Positions 33,420-42,967 are shown, counted from the stretch's first letter. The stretch is DNA of 64,000 nucleotides from Candidatus Accumulibacter aalborgensis (GCF_900089955.1 NZ_FLQX01000106.1:1-64000); one strand, 5' to 3'. Numbers and translations: made by a program. Notes: generated by a model not told the origin, from the letters alone.

Positions 33420-34637
33420 ATGGTGGCGTCAACTAGGTGTTCGAAGGTCGGGCTGGCGCTTGCCGGTGGCGGTCCGGTCGGCGGGATTTATGAAGTCGGC
33501 GCGTTGACCGCGTTGGCCGAGGCGTTGGAAGGCGCCGACTTCAGCGCCTTCGACATTTACGTCGGCGTCAGTTCCGGTGCCTTCATTGCGGCCGCTGTCG
33601 CCAATGGGCTGGGGCCGGCGACGCTGGCACGGATGCTCGTGGACAACGACAGCAACGAGGTGTTCGATACCGAGATGCTCCTGCATCCGGCTCTCGGTGA
33701 ATACTTTCGGCGTGCCTTGTCGGTGCCGGTGCTGTTCTGGTCGTCCTTGCGGCAGTATCTGTCCGATCCGTGGCACGTGGGTTTCGTCGAGGCTTTTCAG
33801 GGCCTCAGTCATGCGCTTCCGACGGGGATCTTCAATGGCGTCGGCATCGACCGACTGCTCAGGAATCTGTTCTCGACTGGCGGGCGGAGCAACGATTTCC
33901 GTCAACTCAGACACCGGCTCTTCCTGGTCGCGACCGATCTCGACACCGGCGAGTCGGTTGCCTTCGGCTCCGAGGGGCATGACGATGTGCCCATTTCGGT
34001 CGCCGTGCAGGCGAGCGCAGCCTTGCCGGGCTTGTTCCCACCGGTCAGAATCGGCGAGCGCTATTTTGTCGACGGCGCGCTGATCAAGACGCTACATGCC
34101 TCGGTGGCGCTGCACGAGGGCGCCGACCTGGTAATCTGCATCAATCCGCTGGTGCCCTTCGATTCCCGCCTGGCGGCCAAACGCGCGCCGCACGAGAAGG
34201 CGACACCCGCTCCCGAGCATCTGGTCGACGGGGGCTTGCCGGTCGTCCTGGCGCAGACTTTCCGGGCCATCATCCATTCGCGGATGCGCACCGGCATGGA
34301 GCGTTACCGGCTCGAGTTTGCCGGCCAGGATGTGGTCCTCTTCGAACCGACGCGTGATGATGCAGACATGTTCTTCACCAATGTGTTCAGCTATCGCGGG
34401 CGCAGCCGCCTGTGCGAGCATGCCTATCAGCGCACGCGTCACGACCTCTACCGGCGCCGTCATGAACTCGGGCCGATTTTCGCGCGTCATGGCCTCCATC
34501 TCAACCTCGGCGTGCTCAAGGACCACACTCGTTCGCTCCTGTCGCACAAGCGCCGCCCGGACCTGGCGACCAGCGCCAGCGCGCTGGACTCGTCGTTACG
34601 CGAGCTGGAAGTCTGGTTGCAGGCGCAGAATGGCTGA
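33420..34637 (+). CDS. Patatin-like phospholipase/acylhydrolase
   Basis: A 405-residue protein with the patatin catalytic elements: Gly-rich oxyanion stretch LALAGGGPVGGIYEVGAL (about 12-29), nucleophile elbow G49-V-S51-S-G53, and the catalytic Asp in YFVDGALI. It probably hydrolyses acyl esters of phospholipids or neutral lipids. No signal peptide is seen, so it acts in the cytoplasm or at the granule or membrane surface. Neighbouring phasin, FAR and wax synthase genes make a role in storage-lipid turnover plausible. Confidence 0.88.
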   Translation: MVASTRCSKVGLALAGGGPVGGIYEVGALTALAEALEGADFSAFDIYVGVSSGAFIAAAVANGLGPATLARMLVDNDSNEVFDTEMLLHPALGEYFRRALSVPVLFWSSLRQYLSDPWHVGFVEAFQGLSHALPTGIFNGVGIDRLLRNLFSTGGRSNDFRQLRHRLFLVATDLDTGESVAFGSEGHDDVPISVAVQASAALPGLFPPVRIGERYFVDGALIKTLHASVALHEGADLVICINPLVPFDSRLAAKRAPHEKATPAPEHLVDGGLPVVLAQTFRAIIHSRMRTGMERYRLEFAGQDVVLFEPTRDDADMFFTNVFSYRGRSRLCEHAYQRTRHDLYRRRHELGPIFARHGLHLNLGVLKDHTRSLLSHKRRPDLATSASALDSSLRELEVWLQAQNG

Positions 34638-34728
34638 TCCTGCCCAGCTCGCCGGCCAAAGTGCCATTCCCTGACTCGATCAGCGATGGTATGCTGGACG
34701 ATCAGGGAAGGTGACCGGAGGGTGGGTA

Positions 34729-35376
34729 ATGGAGAGGAAACCGAAGCGGCGAACGCGTGAACGGATCATCGAGACCAGCCTGCGCTTGTTCAACGACTTT
34801 GGCGAGCCGAATGTAACGACGACGGTTGTGGCTGACGAGATGAACATCAGTCCTGGCAACCTCTACTACCACTTTCACAACAAGGACGAGATCATCGAGT
34901 CGATCTTCGCCTCCTTCGAACGGGAAATGGAGGAAACCCTGACTACACCGACACGCCGCCCGGCCAATGTCGAGGACATCTGGCTGTTTCTGCACCTCCT
35001 GTTCGAACTGATCTGGAAGTATCGGTTTTTCTACCGCGATCTGAACGATCTGCTGACGCGTAATCGCGTGCTCGAAATCCATTTCAAGCAGATTCTGGCG
35101 CACAAGGTGCGCACCGCGACGACCTTGTGCGACGGTCTGGTGTCAGCCGGCGCGATGCGCGCGAGCAGCGAACAGCGGCGCGCGCTGGCGACCAACATGG
35201 CGGTCATTGCCACCTACTGGCTGTCGTTCGAGTACGCGTGTGATCCGCGTGGCACGGTCGAAACCGGTCGCATCGGGCGCGGCGTGTATCAGGTGATGGC
35301 GATGGTCTCGCCGTTTCTGTTGGGTGACGCCAAAGGGCTGCTGGAAAAGCTGTCACGCGAGTACGGCGCGTCGTAG
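34729..35376 (+). CDS. TetR-family transcriptional regulator
   Basis: A 215-residue regulator with an N-terminal TetR helix-turn-helix (TRERIIETSLRLFNDFGEPN, then ISPGNLYYHFHNKDEIIESI). The helical ligand domain carries WLFLHLLFELIWKYRFFYRD, resembling TetR members with a hydrophobic ligand pocket. A strong GGAGGGT site precedes the ATG at 34729. It lies between the patatin and TPR genes and may control the lipid genes nearby; the effector is unknown. Confidence 0.88.
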   Translation: MERKPKRRTRERIIETSLRLFNDFGEPNVTTTVVADEMNISPGNLYYHFHNKDEIIESIFASFEREMEETLTTPTRRPANVEDIWLFLHLLFELIWKYRFFYRDLNDLLTRNRVLEIHFKQILAHKVRTATTLCDGLVSAGAMRASSEQRRALATNMAVIATYWLSFEYACDPRGTVETGRIGRGVYQVMAMVSPFLLGDAKGLLEKLSREYGAS

Positions 35377-35435
35377 CGTAGTGACCCATCTGCGGGCACT
35401 TTTCTTCACGAACACAAACCTATTGAGGAAAACCG

Positions 35436-36209
35436 ATGGCGTGGAAAGAATTTCCCTATCCCAACCAGGCCTACCGCTATCCGGGCGCGGCGCTGGAAAA
35501 GAACTGGGCCCGCCTGCATCGCGGCGACTGCGAGCCTTTTCCCGCCAATGCGAAGGTCCAGGAAGCCTGGCGCAGTTATCATTCCGGCGATTTCGGCCAG
35601 GCCGTAGACTCCGGGCTGGCCTGCGGTATGGGCGGTTACAACGCGGCCAACAAGGCCGCCACGATCTATGCCAGTTACCTCGAATCCGATGACTCGCGCA
35701 AGTGCAAGCTGCTGCTGGAGGTCGCGCAGCGTTGTGAGGAGCAGCAGGAAAAGACGCCACGCGACGCCAATGCCTGGTATCTCCATGCCTTCGCGCTGGG
35801 TCGTTACAGCCAGAGCATCTCGGTGGTCAAAGCGCTGGCGCAGGGCCTCGGTGGCAAGATCAAACACAGCCTGACCCAGGCCATCGAGATCGAGCCCAGG
35901 CACGTCGACGCGCAGGTGGCTCTTGGCGCCTATCACGCCGAGGTGATCGACAAGGTCGGCGCGCTGGTCGGCGGGCTGACCTATGGCGCCAAGAAGAGCA
36001 CCGGCAACGAGCTTCTCGAAGCGGCCATGAAACTCAACCCCGACTCCGCGATCACCCGCATCGAGTATGCCAACGCCCTGGTGATGATGTTCGGCAAGGC
36101 CAGGATGAAGGACGCCGAGCGTCTCTATCAGGAGGCGGCAGCGCTGGCGCCGATGGACGCGATGGAACGTCTGGACGTTGAGGCCGCGAAGGCTGAACTG
36201 GCGGACTGA
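35436..36209 (+). CDS. TPR-containing protein of unknown function
   Basis: A 257-residue soluble protein with helical repeats resembling TPRs (about 95-245; AWYLHAFALGRYSQSISVVK, HSLTQAIEIEPRHVDAQVAL, ELLEAAMKLNPDSAITRIEY). The N-terminal part (FPYPNQAYRYPGAALEKNWA) is specific and unfamiliar. No signal peptide. It follows the TetR gene by 59 bp. It faces the wax synthase gene tail-to-tail with a 25-bp gap. Confidence 0.8.
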   Translation: MAWKEFPYPNQAYRYPGAALEKNWARLHRGDCEPFPANAKVQEAWRSYHSGDFGQAVDSGLACGMGGYNAANKAATIYASYLESDDSRKCKLLLEVAQRCEEQQEKTPRDANAWYLHAFALGRYSQSISVVKALAQGLGGKIKHSLTQAIEIEPRHVDAQVALGAYHAEVIDKVGALVGGLTYGAKKSTGNELLEAAMKLNPDSAITRIEYANALVMMFGKARMKDAERLYQEAAALAPMDAMERLDVEAAKAELAD

Positions 36210-36234
36210 CTGGAAATTTGCCATGAGCGCGACA

Positions 36235-37731
36235 TCAAACCCGACTCATGGCCGACAGGTCTTCCTCGACGACTTGCGGGAAACCCAGTCGATCCCAAGG
36301 TTCCAGCAGAACTAGCCAGAGTAGTTTTTCAAACTCGTCGGCGAAGCGGGCGACGATGCGCTCGGGATCGTCGACCCGGTTCCTGTCGGTGATCAGGCCG
36401 AATTGCACGCGGCCGTTGTACGACAGAATGCTCACGCCCATGCCGATGTCGCCGGCCTGCGGCACCCAGGCCATTTGCTCGACGATCCTGCTGCCGGCAA
36501 AGAAGCGAGGCTGTGCAAAGCCGGGGACGTTGGTCATTACGGCTGTCGTCTTGTCGGCGAGCAGCCTGAGCACCTTGTCCTGTACGAAGCGGGGCGCCAT
36601 GCCGGCGGCGCCGAGCAGAGAGAAGGTCAGCATCGCCTGATGCGATCCCTTCAGCGCGGCCATTCCGGCGCGCGTCGCGTAGAGTCTGGCCAACGGGTTT
36701 TCGATGCCGATCGGCAGTTCGAGGGCGACGAGGCCAAAGCGGTTGCCGAGTTCCTCGACGTCGCCGGGTGGACGCAGATTTACCGGCACCATGACGCGAA
36801 TCCTCGCCGCGCCCAGCGGGTCGCCTCTGGCCGCCAGGTAGCCACGCAGGGCGCCGGCGACCGACGAGAGCAGCGTGTCGTTCACCGAGCAGCCGAGTAC
36901 CTTGCCGACGGCCTTGATGTCGGCCAGCGAGATCGGCTCGGACCAGGAAACGCGCTTGACCGTGCCGGCCTTGCCTTTGAAACGCGTCGCGCTGTCGGCG
37001 GGCAATAGCGCCAGTTGGCTCACTTCCTGGGCGATCGCGCCGGCGACGCGCGCGTAGTCGAGGACCGTACCGGGATCATTGCGCAGGCCGAGGTAGTGGC
37101 CCCAGAGATGGCCGCCGACACGGATCGAGGTCAGCGCGAAGTCGCTCAGCGGAGTGAAGATCGTTCGCCAGAAAACGTCGCTGCCATCGGCTTCGCCATC
37201 GTCGTCGGCATGGTCGCCGGCCGGGGCGGCAGTACTTTCCCCTGCTGCCAGTCCGCCATCCTCGGGGGCGTCGATCTGCCCGTCGGTAAGCGAGTTGATG
37301 ACCCCGATCAGGGCGATGCCGTCGGCAATCGCGTGGTGGATGCGGACGACCAGCGCCGAGTTCCGGCCGGCGGTCTCGACGAGGTTGAATTCCCAGCGCG
37401 GGCGCGCCGGATTGAGCGGCGTGGCGGCCATTTCAGCAACGAACTTCTGCAGCTCGGGTTTGCCGGCGGGCGCCGGGAGCAGCGAATGGCGCAGGTGAGC
37501 GTCGACGTCGAAGTCAGGATCATCGACCCACCAGGCGCCGTCGGAATCCTGCATTGCGATCTGGCGGAAGCGCCGGTAACGCAGCAAGCGGGAAGCGACC
37601 GTACGCTTGAAGCGCTCGGCGTCGATGCGGCCCTTGAAGAGCATGACGCCAAGGATCTGCATCAGGTTCTCGGGCCGGTCCATGCGCAGCCAGGCGGTGT
37701 CGACGTGGGAAATTCTTTCGCGCGAGCTCAT
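36235..37731 (-). CDS. Wax ester synthase/diacylglycerol acyltransferase (WS/DGAT)
   Basis: A 498-residue acyltransferase making wax esters from acyl-CoA and fatty alcohol, or triacylglycerol from diacylglycerol. The catalytic HHxxxDG motif is H132-H-A-I-A-D-G138. Other family blocks are WLRMDRPENLMQILGVMLF at the N-terminus, VSWSEPISLADIKAVGKVLG with VNDTLLSSVAGALRGYLAAR, VPVNLRPPGDVEELGNRFGL, and TNVPGFAQPRFFAGSRI near the C-terminus. GGGGAG nine bases before the ATG supports the start. The fatty-alcohol-forming reductase at 30.6-32.6 kb could supply its substrate. Confidence 0.92.
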   Translation of the reverse strand: MSSRERISHVDTAWLRMDRPENLMQILGVMLFKGRIDAERFKRTVASRLLRYRRFRQIAMQDSDGAWWVDDPDFDVDAHLRHSLLPAPAGKPELQKFVAEMAATPLNPARPRWEFNLVETAGRNSALVVRIHHAIADGIALIGVINSLTDGQIDAPEDGGLAAGESTAAPAGDHADDDGEADGSDVFWRTIFTPLSDFALTSIRVGGHLWGHYLGLRNDPGTVLDYARVAGAIAQEVSQLALLPADSATRFKGKAGTVKRVSWSEPISLADIKAVGKVLGCSVNDTLLSSVAGALRGYLAARGDPLGAARIRVMVPVNLRPPGDVEELGNRFGLVALELPIGIENPLARLYATRAGMAALKGSHQAMLTFSLLGAAGMAPRFVQDKVLRLLADKTTAVMTNVPGFAQPRFFAGSRIVEQMAWVPQAGDIGMGVSILSYNGRVQFGLITDRNRVDDPERIVARFADEFEKLLWLVLLEPWDRLGFPQVVEEDLSAMSRV

Positions 37732-37844
37732 TGCGTTTGCTCCCCGGAGAAGTGTCAAGCCCCTATAATAGCAGCCCATTTCAGCAGTACATTGCCCTGG
37801 TCGATGATCTGAAAGCGCGCTGAAGCGACCCCTGCCGGGGTCGC

Positions 37845-38123
37845 TCAAGCCGGGAAATTTTCGTCGAAGAAGCGGTGTATTTCGCGCTCTATGGCTGGCT
37901 TGAGCGCGAACAGCAGGAAGCCGAGCCGGATGTTCAGGGCGACTTCGCTGTCGTCGAGCGACAATTCGCCGCTCACACCCGGGCGCTTGAAGCGCATGAC
38001 ATCGCCGTTCCAGGCGTAGTCCAGGTCGAACTCTTCCTTCAACTCGGCGGCCATGTGTTCGGCCGAGGCGCGCGCGTCGGCGCGGGGTTTGCCGTGCTGG
38101 CGGCGAATGGTGATGTCGCTCAT
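37845..38123 (-). CDS. Polyhydroxyalkanoic acid system (PHA_gran_rgn) family protein
   Basis: A 92-residue protein starting MSDITIRRQHGKPRADARA. It matches the small PHA-granule-region family: N-terminal basic beta strand, LKEEFDLDYAWNGDVMRFKR, then VALNIRLGFLLFALKPAIER before the C-terminal helix. Its function is unsettled; genes of this family often lie with PHA genes. It follows rsgA by 18 bp on the same strand and precedes the WS/DGAT gene by 113 bp. Confidence 0.85.
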   Translation of the reverse strand: MSDITIRRQHGKPRADARASAEHMAAELKEEFDLDYAWNGDVMRFKRPGVSGELSLDDSEVALNIRLGFLLFALKPAIEREIHRFFDENFPA

Positions 38124-38141
38124 CGGAAGGGTCCTGTGGGG

Positions 38142-39008
38142 TTAGCCGATTTCGGCACAGAGTGAACGGAAAGCCGCATAGCGGCGCGGGTCGATGGCGC
38201 CTTCGCGGAGTGCGGCCTGCACGCGGCAATCGGGTTCGCGGTCGTGCCGGCAGTTGCGGAAGCGGCACTCGCCGAGCAGCGGGCGGAGTTCGGGAAAGGC
38301 CTGCGCAAGGTCTTCTGCCGACAGATGGTGCAGGCCGAAGGCCATCAGTCCGGGTGAGTCGATCAGCGACGTCATGGCGCCGAGGCGATAAAGCCTGGCA
38401 TGCGTCGTGGTGTGCTTGCCGGCGTTGAGCGCCTGAGAAATCTCTCGGGTGGGCGCCCTGGCGTAGGGGACCAGGGCGTTGGTCAGGGTCGATTTGCCCA
38501 TTCCGGACTGGCCAATCAGGAGACTGGTCTGCTGCGCCAGATGAGGCAACAGGAGAGCGCTCTCGTGGCGCGCGCAGAGCTTGACTACCCGGTAGCCGAG
38601 CGATTCGAACTGGGCCAGCGCTGCGCTGGCCGCTGCGACGCGGTCGGTCAGGTCGCACTTGTTGAGCACGATCAGAGCCTTGATCCCCTGATTTTCGGCG
38701 GCGACCGTGCAGCGCGTGATCAACTCGTCTGAAAATGGCGGTTCGGTGGCGACGACGATGATTATTTGCGTGACGTTGGCGGCGATTAGCTTCTGCTTGA
38801 AGTGGTCCGAGCGATAGAGCAGCGTTGTGCGCGCTTCGAGTGCGCTGATCACGCCCTGGTCGGCACTCGTTTGCTCCACGATGACCTGATCGCCGCAGGC
38901 CAGTTCGCTTTTCTTGCCGCGCGGAAAGCAGAGCAGCGTCTCGCCTTCGGCCACCTCGACTCGGTATTGCCGTCCGTAGGCGGCGACGACGGTGCCCGCG
39001 ACTTTCAA
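38142..39008 (-). CDS. rsgA: Ribosome small subunit-dependent GTPase A
   Basis: Circularly permuted GTPase that acts late in 30S subunit maturation. The 288-residue protein has an N-terminal OB fold, then G4 (LNKCDL), G1 (GQSGMGKSTLTNAL), G3 (DSPGL) in permuted order, and the C-terminal zinc site CRFRNCRHDREPDC. The start overlaps the stop of the upstream dehydratase gene by four bases. Confidence 0.96.
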   Translation of the reverse strand: MKVAGTVVAAYGRQYRVEVAEGETLLCFPRGKKSELACGDQVIVEQTSADQGVISALEARTTLLYRSDHFKQKLIAANVTQIIIVVATEPPFSDELITRCTVAAENQGIKALIVLNKCDLTDRVAAASAALAQFESLGYRVVKLCARHESALLLPHLAQQTSLLIGQSGMGKSTLTNALVPYARAPTREISQALNAGKHTTTHARLYRLGAMTSLIDSPGLMAFGLHHLSAEDLAQAFPELRPLLGECRFRNCRHDREPDCRVQAALREGAIDPRRYAAFRSLCAEIG

Positions 39009-39346
39009 ATGGCTGCCAGTGCCTCGATCTTGGCTGCGCAGATGAAGTCGTTGCGCGACAGGCCGCCCACGTCATGCGTGCTGTAACTGACCTTGACGCG
39101 GCCATAGCCGACTTCGAGATCCGGGTGGTGGTCTTCGCGTTCAGCCAGTCCGGCGACCGTGTTGACGAAGAGCAGGGTGGCGGCGTAGCTGGCAAAGGTG
39201 AAGTCCTTCTGCAGGACGCCTGCTTCGGCAATTCGCCAGCCAGGCAGGCAGCCGAGCAGGGCAGAGGCGCGCGCCAGGTCGAGCAGGTGTTCGCTGCCGC
39301 GCAGGGGTCGGCAATGTTCAAGGGCAAGTGCCGGTTCGGTGGTCAT
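39005..39346 (-). CDS. phhB: Pterin-4a-carbinolamine dehydratase
   Basis: Recycles the oxidised pterin cofactor of aromatic amino acid hydroxylases. The 113-residue protein has the family length and the active-site block EDHHPDLEVGYGRVKVSYST followed by HDVGGLSRNDFICAAKIEAL. No hydroxylase gene is nearby, so it may have another pterin-related role here. Overlaps rsgA by ATGA and follows the M48 gene by 24 bp. Confidence 0.93.
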   Translation of the reverse strand: MTTEPALALEHCRPLRGSEHLLDLARASALLGCLPGWRIAEAGVLQKDFTFASYAATLLFVNTVAGLAEREDHHPDLEVGYGRVKVSYSTHDVGGLSRNDFICAAKIEALAAI

Positions 39347-39370
39347 GGTCAGGAGTCTCCCGTGGGCGAG

Positions 39371-40609
39371 TCACGCCGTCTGCAGGCGAGCGATGCGCAG
39401 GGCGGCGGGTGGATGCGAATCGTAGAACAGCGAGTGCAGCGGGTCGGGCGTCAGGGTAGCGGCGTTGTCTTCGTACAGTTTGACCAGGGCGGTGACCAGA
39501 CTTTCTGCCGAGGCATGTCGGGCGGCATAACGGTCGGCTGCAAACTCGTCGCGGCGTGACAAAAGGCTCGGCAATGGCGTCAGCAGGAAGGTGAAAACAG
39601 GTCCGGCGAGAAAGAAGAGGAGCAGTCCGAGCGCCGTGTTCCGGCTATCAACGCCCAGTCCTTGATAGAACCAGGGCGCATCGATCAGTTGGCCGAGCAC
39701 GGCGAGGAAACCGAGCGATAGGGTAAAGAGCATGACGATGCGCTTGACGACGTGGCGGTGCTTGAAGTGCCCCAGTTCGTGCGCCAGGACGGCTTCCACC
39801 TCAACCGCTTGCAGACGGCCAAGCAGCGTGTCGAAGAAGACGATGCGTTTCGTTCTGCCGAAGCCGGTAAAGTAGGCGTTGCCGTGGCTCGAACGCGTCG
39901 AACCATCCATCACGAAGAGCCCCGAGGTGGTGAAGCCGCAGCGGGCGAGCAATGCCTCGACGCGCGTCCTGAGTTCGAGGTCGTCGAGCGGGGCGAACTT
40001 GTTGAACAGCGGCGCGATCCAGGTCGGGTAGATGAACAGGATGAGCAGATTGAAGGCGCACCAGAAGAGCCATACGTAGAGCCACCACAGGCTGCCCATT
40101 TTCGCCATCAGCCAGAGCACGGCGAGCAGCGCCGGCGTGCCGATGATCAGGCCAAGCGCCGCCTGCTTCAGGAGGTCGCTGACAAAAAGCTTGAAGGTCA
40201 TGCGGTTGAAGCCGAATTTTTCTTCGATGACGAAGCGATGGTAGAGGGCGAGCGGCAAATCAACGAGCGCAGAAATCGCGATGACGCTGAAGATCAGCGC
40301 CACGCCGTAGGGCAGACCGTCGAGTCGCATGGTCCAGAAGTTGTGCAGCAACTGCAGACCGCCGCCGAGCGTGAGGGCAAGCAAAACGGCCACTTCGACG
40401 GCAAGACCGGCACGGCCGAAGCGGGTGCGTGCGACGGTGTAGTCAGCGGCCTTCTGATGGGTGCCAAGTTCAATACGATCGGCAAATTTGTCAGGTACGG
40501 TTGCCCGGTGGGCGATGACGTGCGAAATCTGCCGCTGGGCCAGCCAGAGACGAACGGCGACCATCAGCAGCAGCGCGGCAAGAAATGCAAGAGAAAAGGT
40601 AGGGAGCAT
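39371..40609 (-). CDS. M48-family membrane zinc metalloprotease (Ste24/CAAX protease-like)
   Basis: A 412-residue integral membrane protease with several hydrophobic segments. The zinc motif HELGH is in VEAVLAHELGHFKHRHVVKR, and the third ligand Glu is in RRDEFAADRYAARH near the C-terminus. The order matches bacterial Ste24 homologues, probably acting in membrane protein quality control. The ATG at 40609 gives a hydrophobic N-terminus (MLPTFSLAFLAALLLMVAVR); an in-frame start farther upstream would overlap the divergent orn promoter. Confidence 0.92.
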   Translation of the reverse strand: MLPTFSLAFLAALLLMVAVRLWLAQRQISHVIAHRATVPDKFADRIELGTHQKAADYTVARTRFGRAGLAVEVAVLLALTLGGGLQLLHNFWTMRLDGLPYGVALIFSVIAISALVDLPLALYHRFVIEEKFGFNRMTFKLFVSDLLKQAALGLIIGTPALLAVLWLMAKMGSLWWLYVWLFWCAFNLLILFIYPTWIAPLFNKFAPLDDLELRTRVEALLARCGFTTSGLFVMDGSTRSSHGNAYFTGFGRTKRIVFFDTLLGRLQAVEVEAVLAHELGHFKHRHVVKRIVMLFTLSLGFLAVLGQLIDAPWFYQGLGVDSRNTALGLLLFFLAGPVFTFLLTPLPSLLSRRDEFAADRYAARHASAESLVTALVKLYEDNAATLTPDPLHSLFYDSHPPAALRIARLQTA

Positions 40610-40653
40610 GAGCGTGTGACACAATACTACTTTTGAAGGTTGATGCCGATTAT

Positions 40654-41199
40654 ATGACACAGGATGCCAATTACCTTGTTTGGCTGGACATGGAAATGAC
40701 CGGCCTCGAACCTGACCGCGATCGCATCATAGAATTGGCAATCATCGTCACCGATAACCAGTTGGCGACGATGGCCGAATCACCGGTCTGGGTGGTCCGC
40801 CAGGAGAATTCCTGCCTTGAGGCGATGGATGAGTGGAATCGCAAGACGCATGGCCGCTCCGGCCTGATTGATCGGGTCAGGGCCTCGACGCTCGATGAGG
40901 CGGCGGTCGAAGCGGCGGCGCTGGCCTTCGTGCAGGCCTACGTTCCGCAGTCTGCCAGCCCCCTGTGCGGCAACTCGGTCGGCCAGGATCGTCGCTTCAT
41001 GGTCAGGTACATGCCGCAGTTCGAGTCCTGGTTCCACTACCGCAACCTTGACGTGAGTACGCTGAAGGAGTTGTGTCGGCGCTGGAAGCCAGAGGTCGCG
41101 AAGGGCTTTGTCAAGCGGGCGGAGCACAGCGCACTCGCCGACATCCGTGAGTCGATTGCCGAACTGAAATACTATCGCGAGCACTTCATCAGGCTCTAG
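40654..41199 (+). CDS. orn: Oligoribonuclease
   Basis: 3'-5' exonuclease that degrades 2-5-mer RNAs and pGpG. The 181-residue DEDDh protein shows the first acidic motif [35 protein letters not shown] and the C-terminal His/Asp block [20 protein letters not shown]. The ATG at 40654 is chosen since it gives the standard N-terminus; an upstream TTG would add seven residues. Divergent from the M48 protease gene with a short intergenic gap. Confidence 0.95.
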   Translation: MTQDANYLVWLDMEMTGLEPDRDRIIELAIIVTDNQLATMAESPVWVVRQENSCLEAMDEWNRKTHGRSGLIDRVRASTLDEAAVEAAALAFVQAYVPQSASPLCGNSVGQDRRFMVRYMPQFESWFHYRNLDVSTLKELCRRWKPEVAKGFVKRAEHSALADIRESIAELKYYREHFIRL

Positions 41200-41232
41200 C
41201 CAGGCGGCCGGCCAAGTGCCGGCAAAGCACCC

Positions 41233-42900
41233 TCACCGCTCTGGTTTTGACGCTCCCTTTTTTGCCTCACGCCGGTAGAGCTGCAGCTTCTCGTGGTCGT
41301 GGCGATCGCTGGGACGTCCTCCTTCCCAGACTTTCCGCCAGCCGTTAGCCGCTCTGGCGCTGCCCTCCCTGGCCGGGCCGAGCGTCAGCAGCCAGGCGCA
41401 GTTCCTGCCGGCAGCGGACCTTGCCGCCACCGTCCGTATGCCTTCGAAATAGTCGAGCGAGGCGAGAATCGAGTCGGCGACGTTGGCGCCGGCGATGCAG
41501 CCATACTGCTCAGGCAAGGCGCTGGCCAGCGCAGCCGAGAGCGGACGGTACGTTTTTCCGTAGTCGATCCAGGGCATCCAGAGCGCTGCAATCAACAGCC
41601 AGAACAAAGTCAGACCCGCCATCCAGTGCATGATCCCACGCATTGGCGAGCGTGGCGTGGTGGCAATCAGCCAGCACCAGGCGATGCTTCCCAGTAGCGC
41701 GAAGCTGACCGCGAAGCCGTTGAACTGGCCGCTGAACCCTGGTTCGAGTCGAGCGGCCTGCCGCGCCAGCCTTTCCGGCCAGCCGAATACGAGGGCGCTC
41801 CAGCCGATCCAGACGAGGAGCGCGAAGAAGCTGAAAGTGATCATGCCGAACCAGTCGAATGCGTTTGCTGCACCGCGTCGCAGCGATGTCGCGCCGGGAA
41901 CGGCAAGTAGAACCAGTGGCGGCAGCAGCAGCAAGGCCGGCGCACTGCGTGCGGCAAAGCAAAAGCTGATGCCGACCCAGGTGGTCAGAAAGGCGAAAAT
42001 CGGCAGGGCCAGCGGTCGTGTGGCCAATTGGCGCCTCTTTGCCCAGAGTGTCCAGCCGGCCAGAGGGAGGGCTGGCCATGCGTACCAGGTGAGCATCATC
42101 AGGAAGCGCCACAGACTGAGCAGGGGTGCCGAATTGTCGCCAAGTTGGGCTGACTCCTCCTGCCAGAATGCTTGCAGATATTCGGGTGACGCGGCGAACA
42201 AGGCGGCCAGCCAGGCGCCGGAAAGCGCGCCGCCCAGGAGCAGCGAGCCGAGCAGCATCAGCGCGGATTGTTGACGGTTTTCGGATCGCCAGACGACATA
42301 GGCGGCTACCGGTAGCAGCGGGAGCATGGGCGCCAGGCCGTTGGCCAGGAAGCCCAGGCCAAGCGCTGAACCAAAGACACAAGCGCCGCGCAGCGGTCGC
42401 CTGTCGAGCAGGGTCAGTCCCCAGTAGGCAGCCGTGTGCGCAGTCAGGGCGGCTAGCATGGGTTGCGCCTCGTGCGCGTGAAAAAGGAAGCCAATACTGC
42501 CGGCCAGCAAAAGGGGAGCCGCCGGCGCCTGCTCGCGGCCGTGTAGTTCTCGTGCAGCGAGGAGGGTGAAAGTGAGCGCCAGCAGAGTGCAGGCACCGCT
42601 GGCCAGGCGTGCCCCCTCATGCACCGGCAAGAGCCAGGAGAACAGGTGGCCGCAGGCGGCAGCCATCCAGTAGTAAAGGGGAGCGTCCGGGTAGGGGTTG
42701 CCGGCCAGACTGAGGGCCAACCAGTCGCCGTTCGAGACGATGCTGTGGACGACGCCGATAGTGACGGCGTCGTCACTTCTCCACGGGTCGTGGCCGATCA
42801 GTCCGGTAAAAATATAGAGGGCGAGCAGCGCCGCCAGGGCCCAACCGCTAGGCGGCAGTGGCATCCCGTTGAAGCGGGCACGCTCCGGCTGATCTGGCAT
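41233..42900 (-). CDS. ArnT/PMT-like membrane glycosyltransferase (GT39/GT83 type)
   Basis: A 555-residue polytopic membrane protein with about a dozen hydrophobic segments. The first periplasmic loop carries DPWRSDDAVTIGVVHSIV and NPYPDAPLYYWMAAACGHLF, the pattern of polyprenyl-phosphate-dependent sugar transferases. The C-terminal soluble part ends in a basic tail. The substrate is unknown; lipid A or envelope glycan modification is typical. The ATG at 42900 is used since upstream sequence overlaps the rpmE terminator. Confidence 0.82.
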   Translation of the reverse strand: MPDQPERARFNGMPLPPSGWALAALLALYIFTGLIGHDPWRSDDAVTIGVVHSIVSNGDWLALSLAGNPYPDAPLYYWMAAACGHLFSWLLPVHEGARLASGACTLLALTFTLLAARELHGREQAPAAPLLLAGSIGFLFHAHEAQPMLAALTAHTAAYWGLTLLDRRPLRGACVFGSALGLGFLANGLAPMLPLLPVAAYVVWRSENRQQSALMLLGSLLLGGALSGAWLAALFAASPEYLQAFWQEESAQLGDNSAPLLSLWRFLMMLTWYAWPALPLAGWTLWAKRRQLATRPLALPIFAFLTTWVGISFCFAARSAPALLLLPPLVLLAVPGATSLRRGAANAFDWFGMITFSFFALLVWIGWSALVFGWPERLARQAARLEPGFSGQFNGFAVSFALLGSIAWCWLIATTPRSPMRGIMHWMAGLTLFWLLIAALWMPWIDYGKTYRPLSAALASALPEQYGCIAGANVADSILASLDYFEGIRTVAARSAAGRNCAWLLTLGPAREGSARAANGWRKVWEGGRPSDRHDHEKLQLYRREAKKGASKPER

Positions 42901-42940
42901 CTGGAAAGTTGCGCTGCACTGGCCTGTGTGGAACGAAACG

Positions 42941-42967
42941 AAAAAGGCAGCCATGGGGCTGCCTTTT
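42941..42967 (-). terminator. Rho-independent terminator of rpmE (bidirectional shape)
   Basis: Stem GGCAGCC (42946-42952) / GGCTGCC (42957-42963) with loop ATGG, flanked by A5 and T4 runs. It lies 21 bp past the rpmE stop on the minus strand. Confidence 0.88.

Noticed and set aside
37732-39327. N-terminal extension of the WS/DGAT reading frame
   Set aside because: The open frame continues upstream through rsgA and the PHA_gran_rgn gene, but in their wrong frame. The ATG at 37731 has a ribosome site and the family N-terminus.
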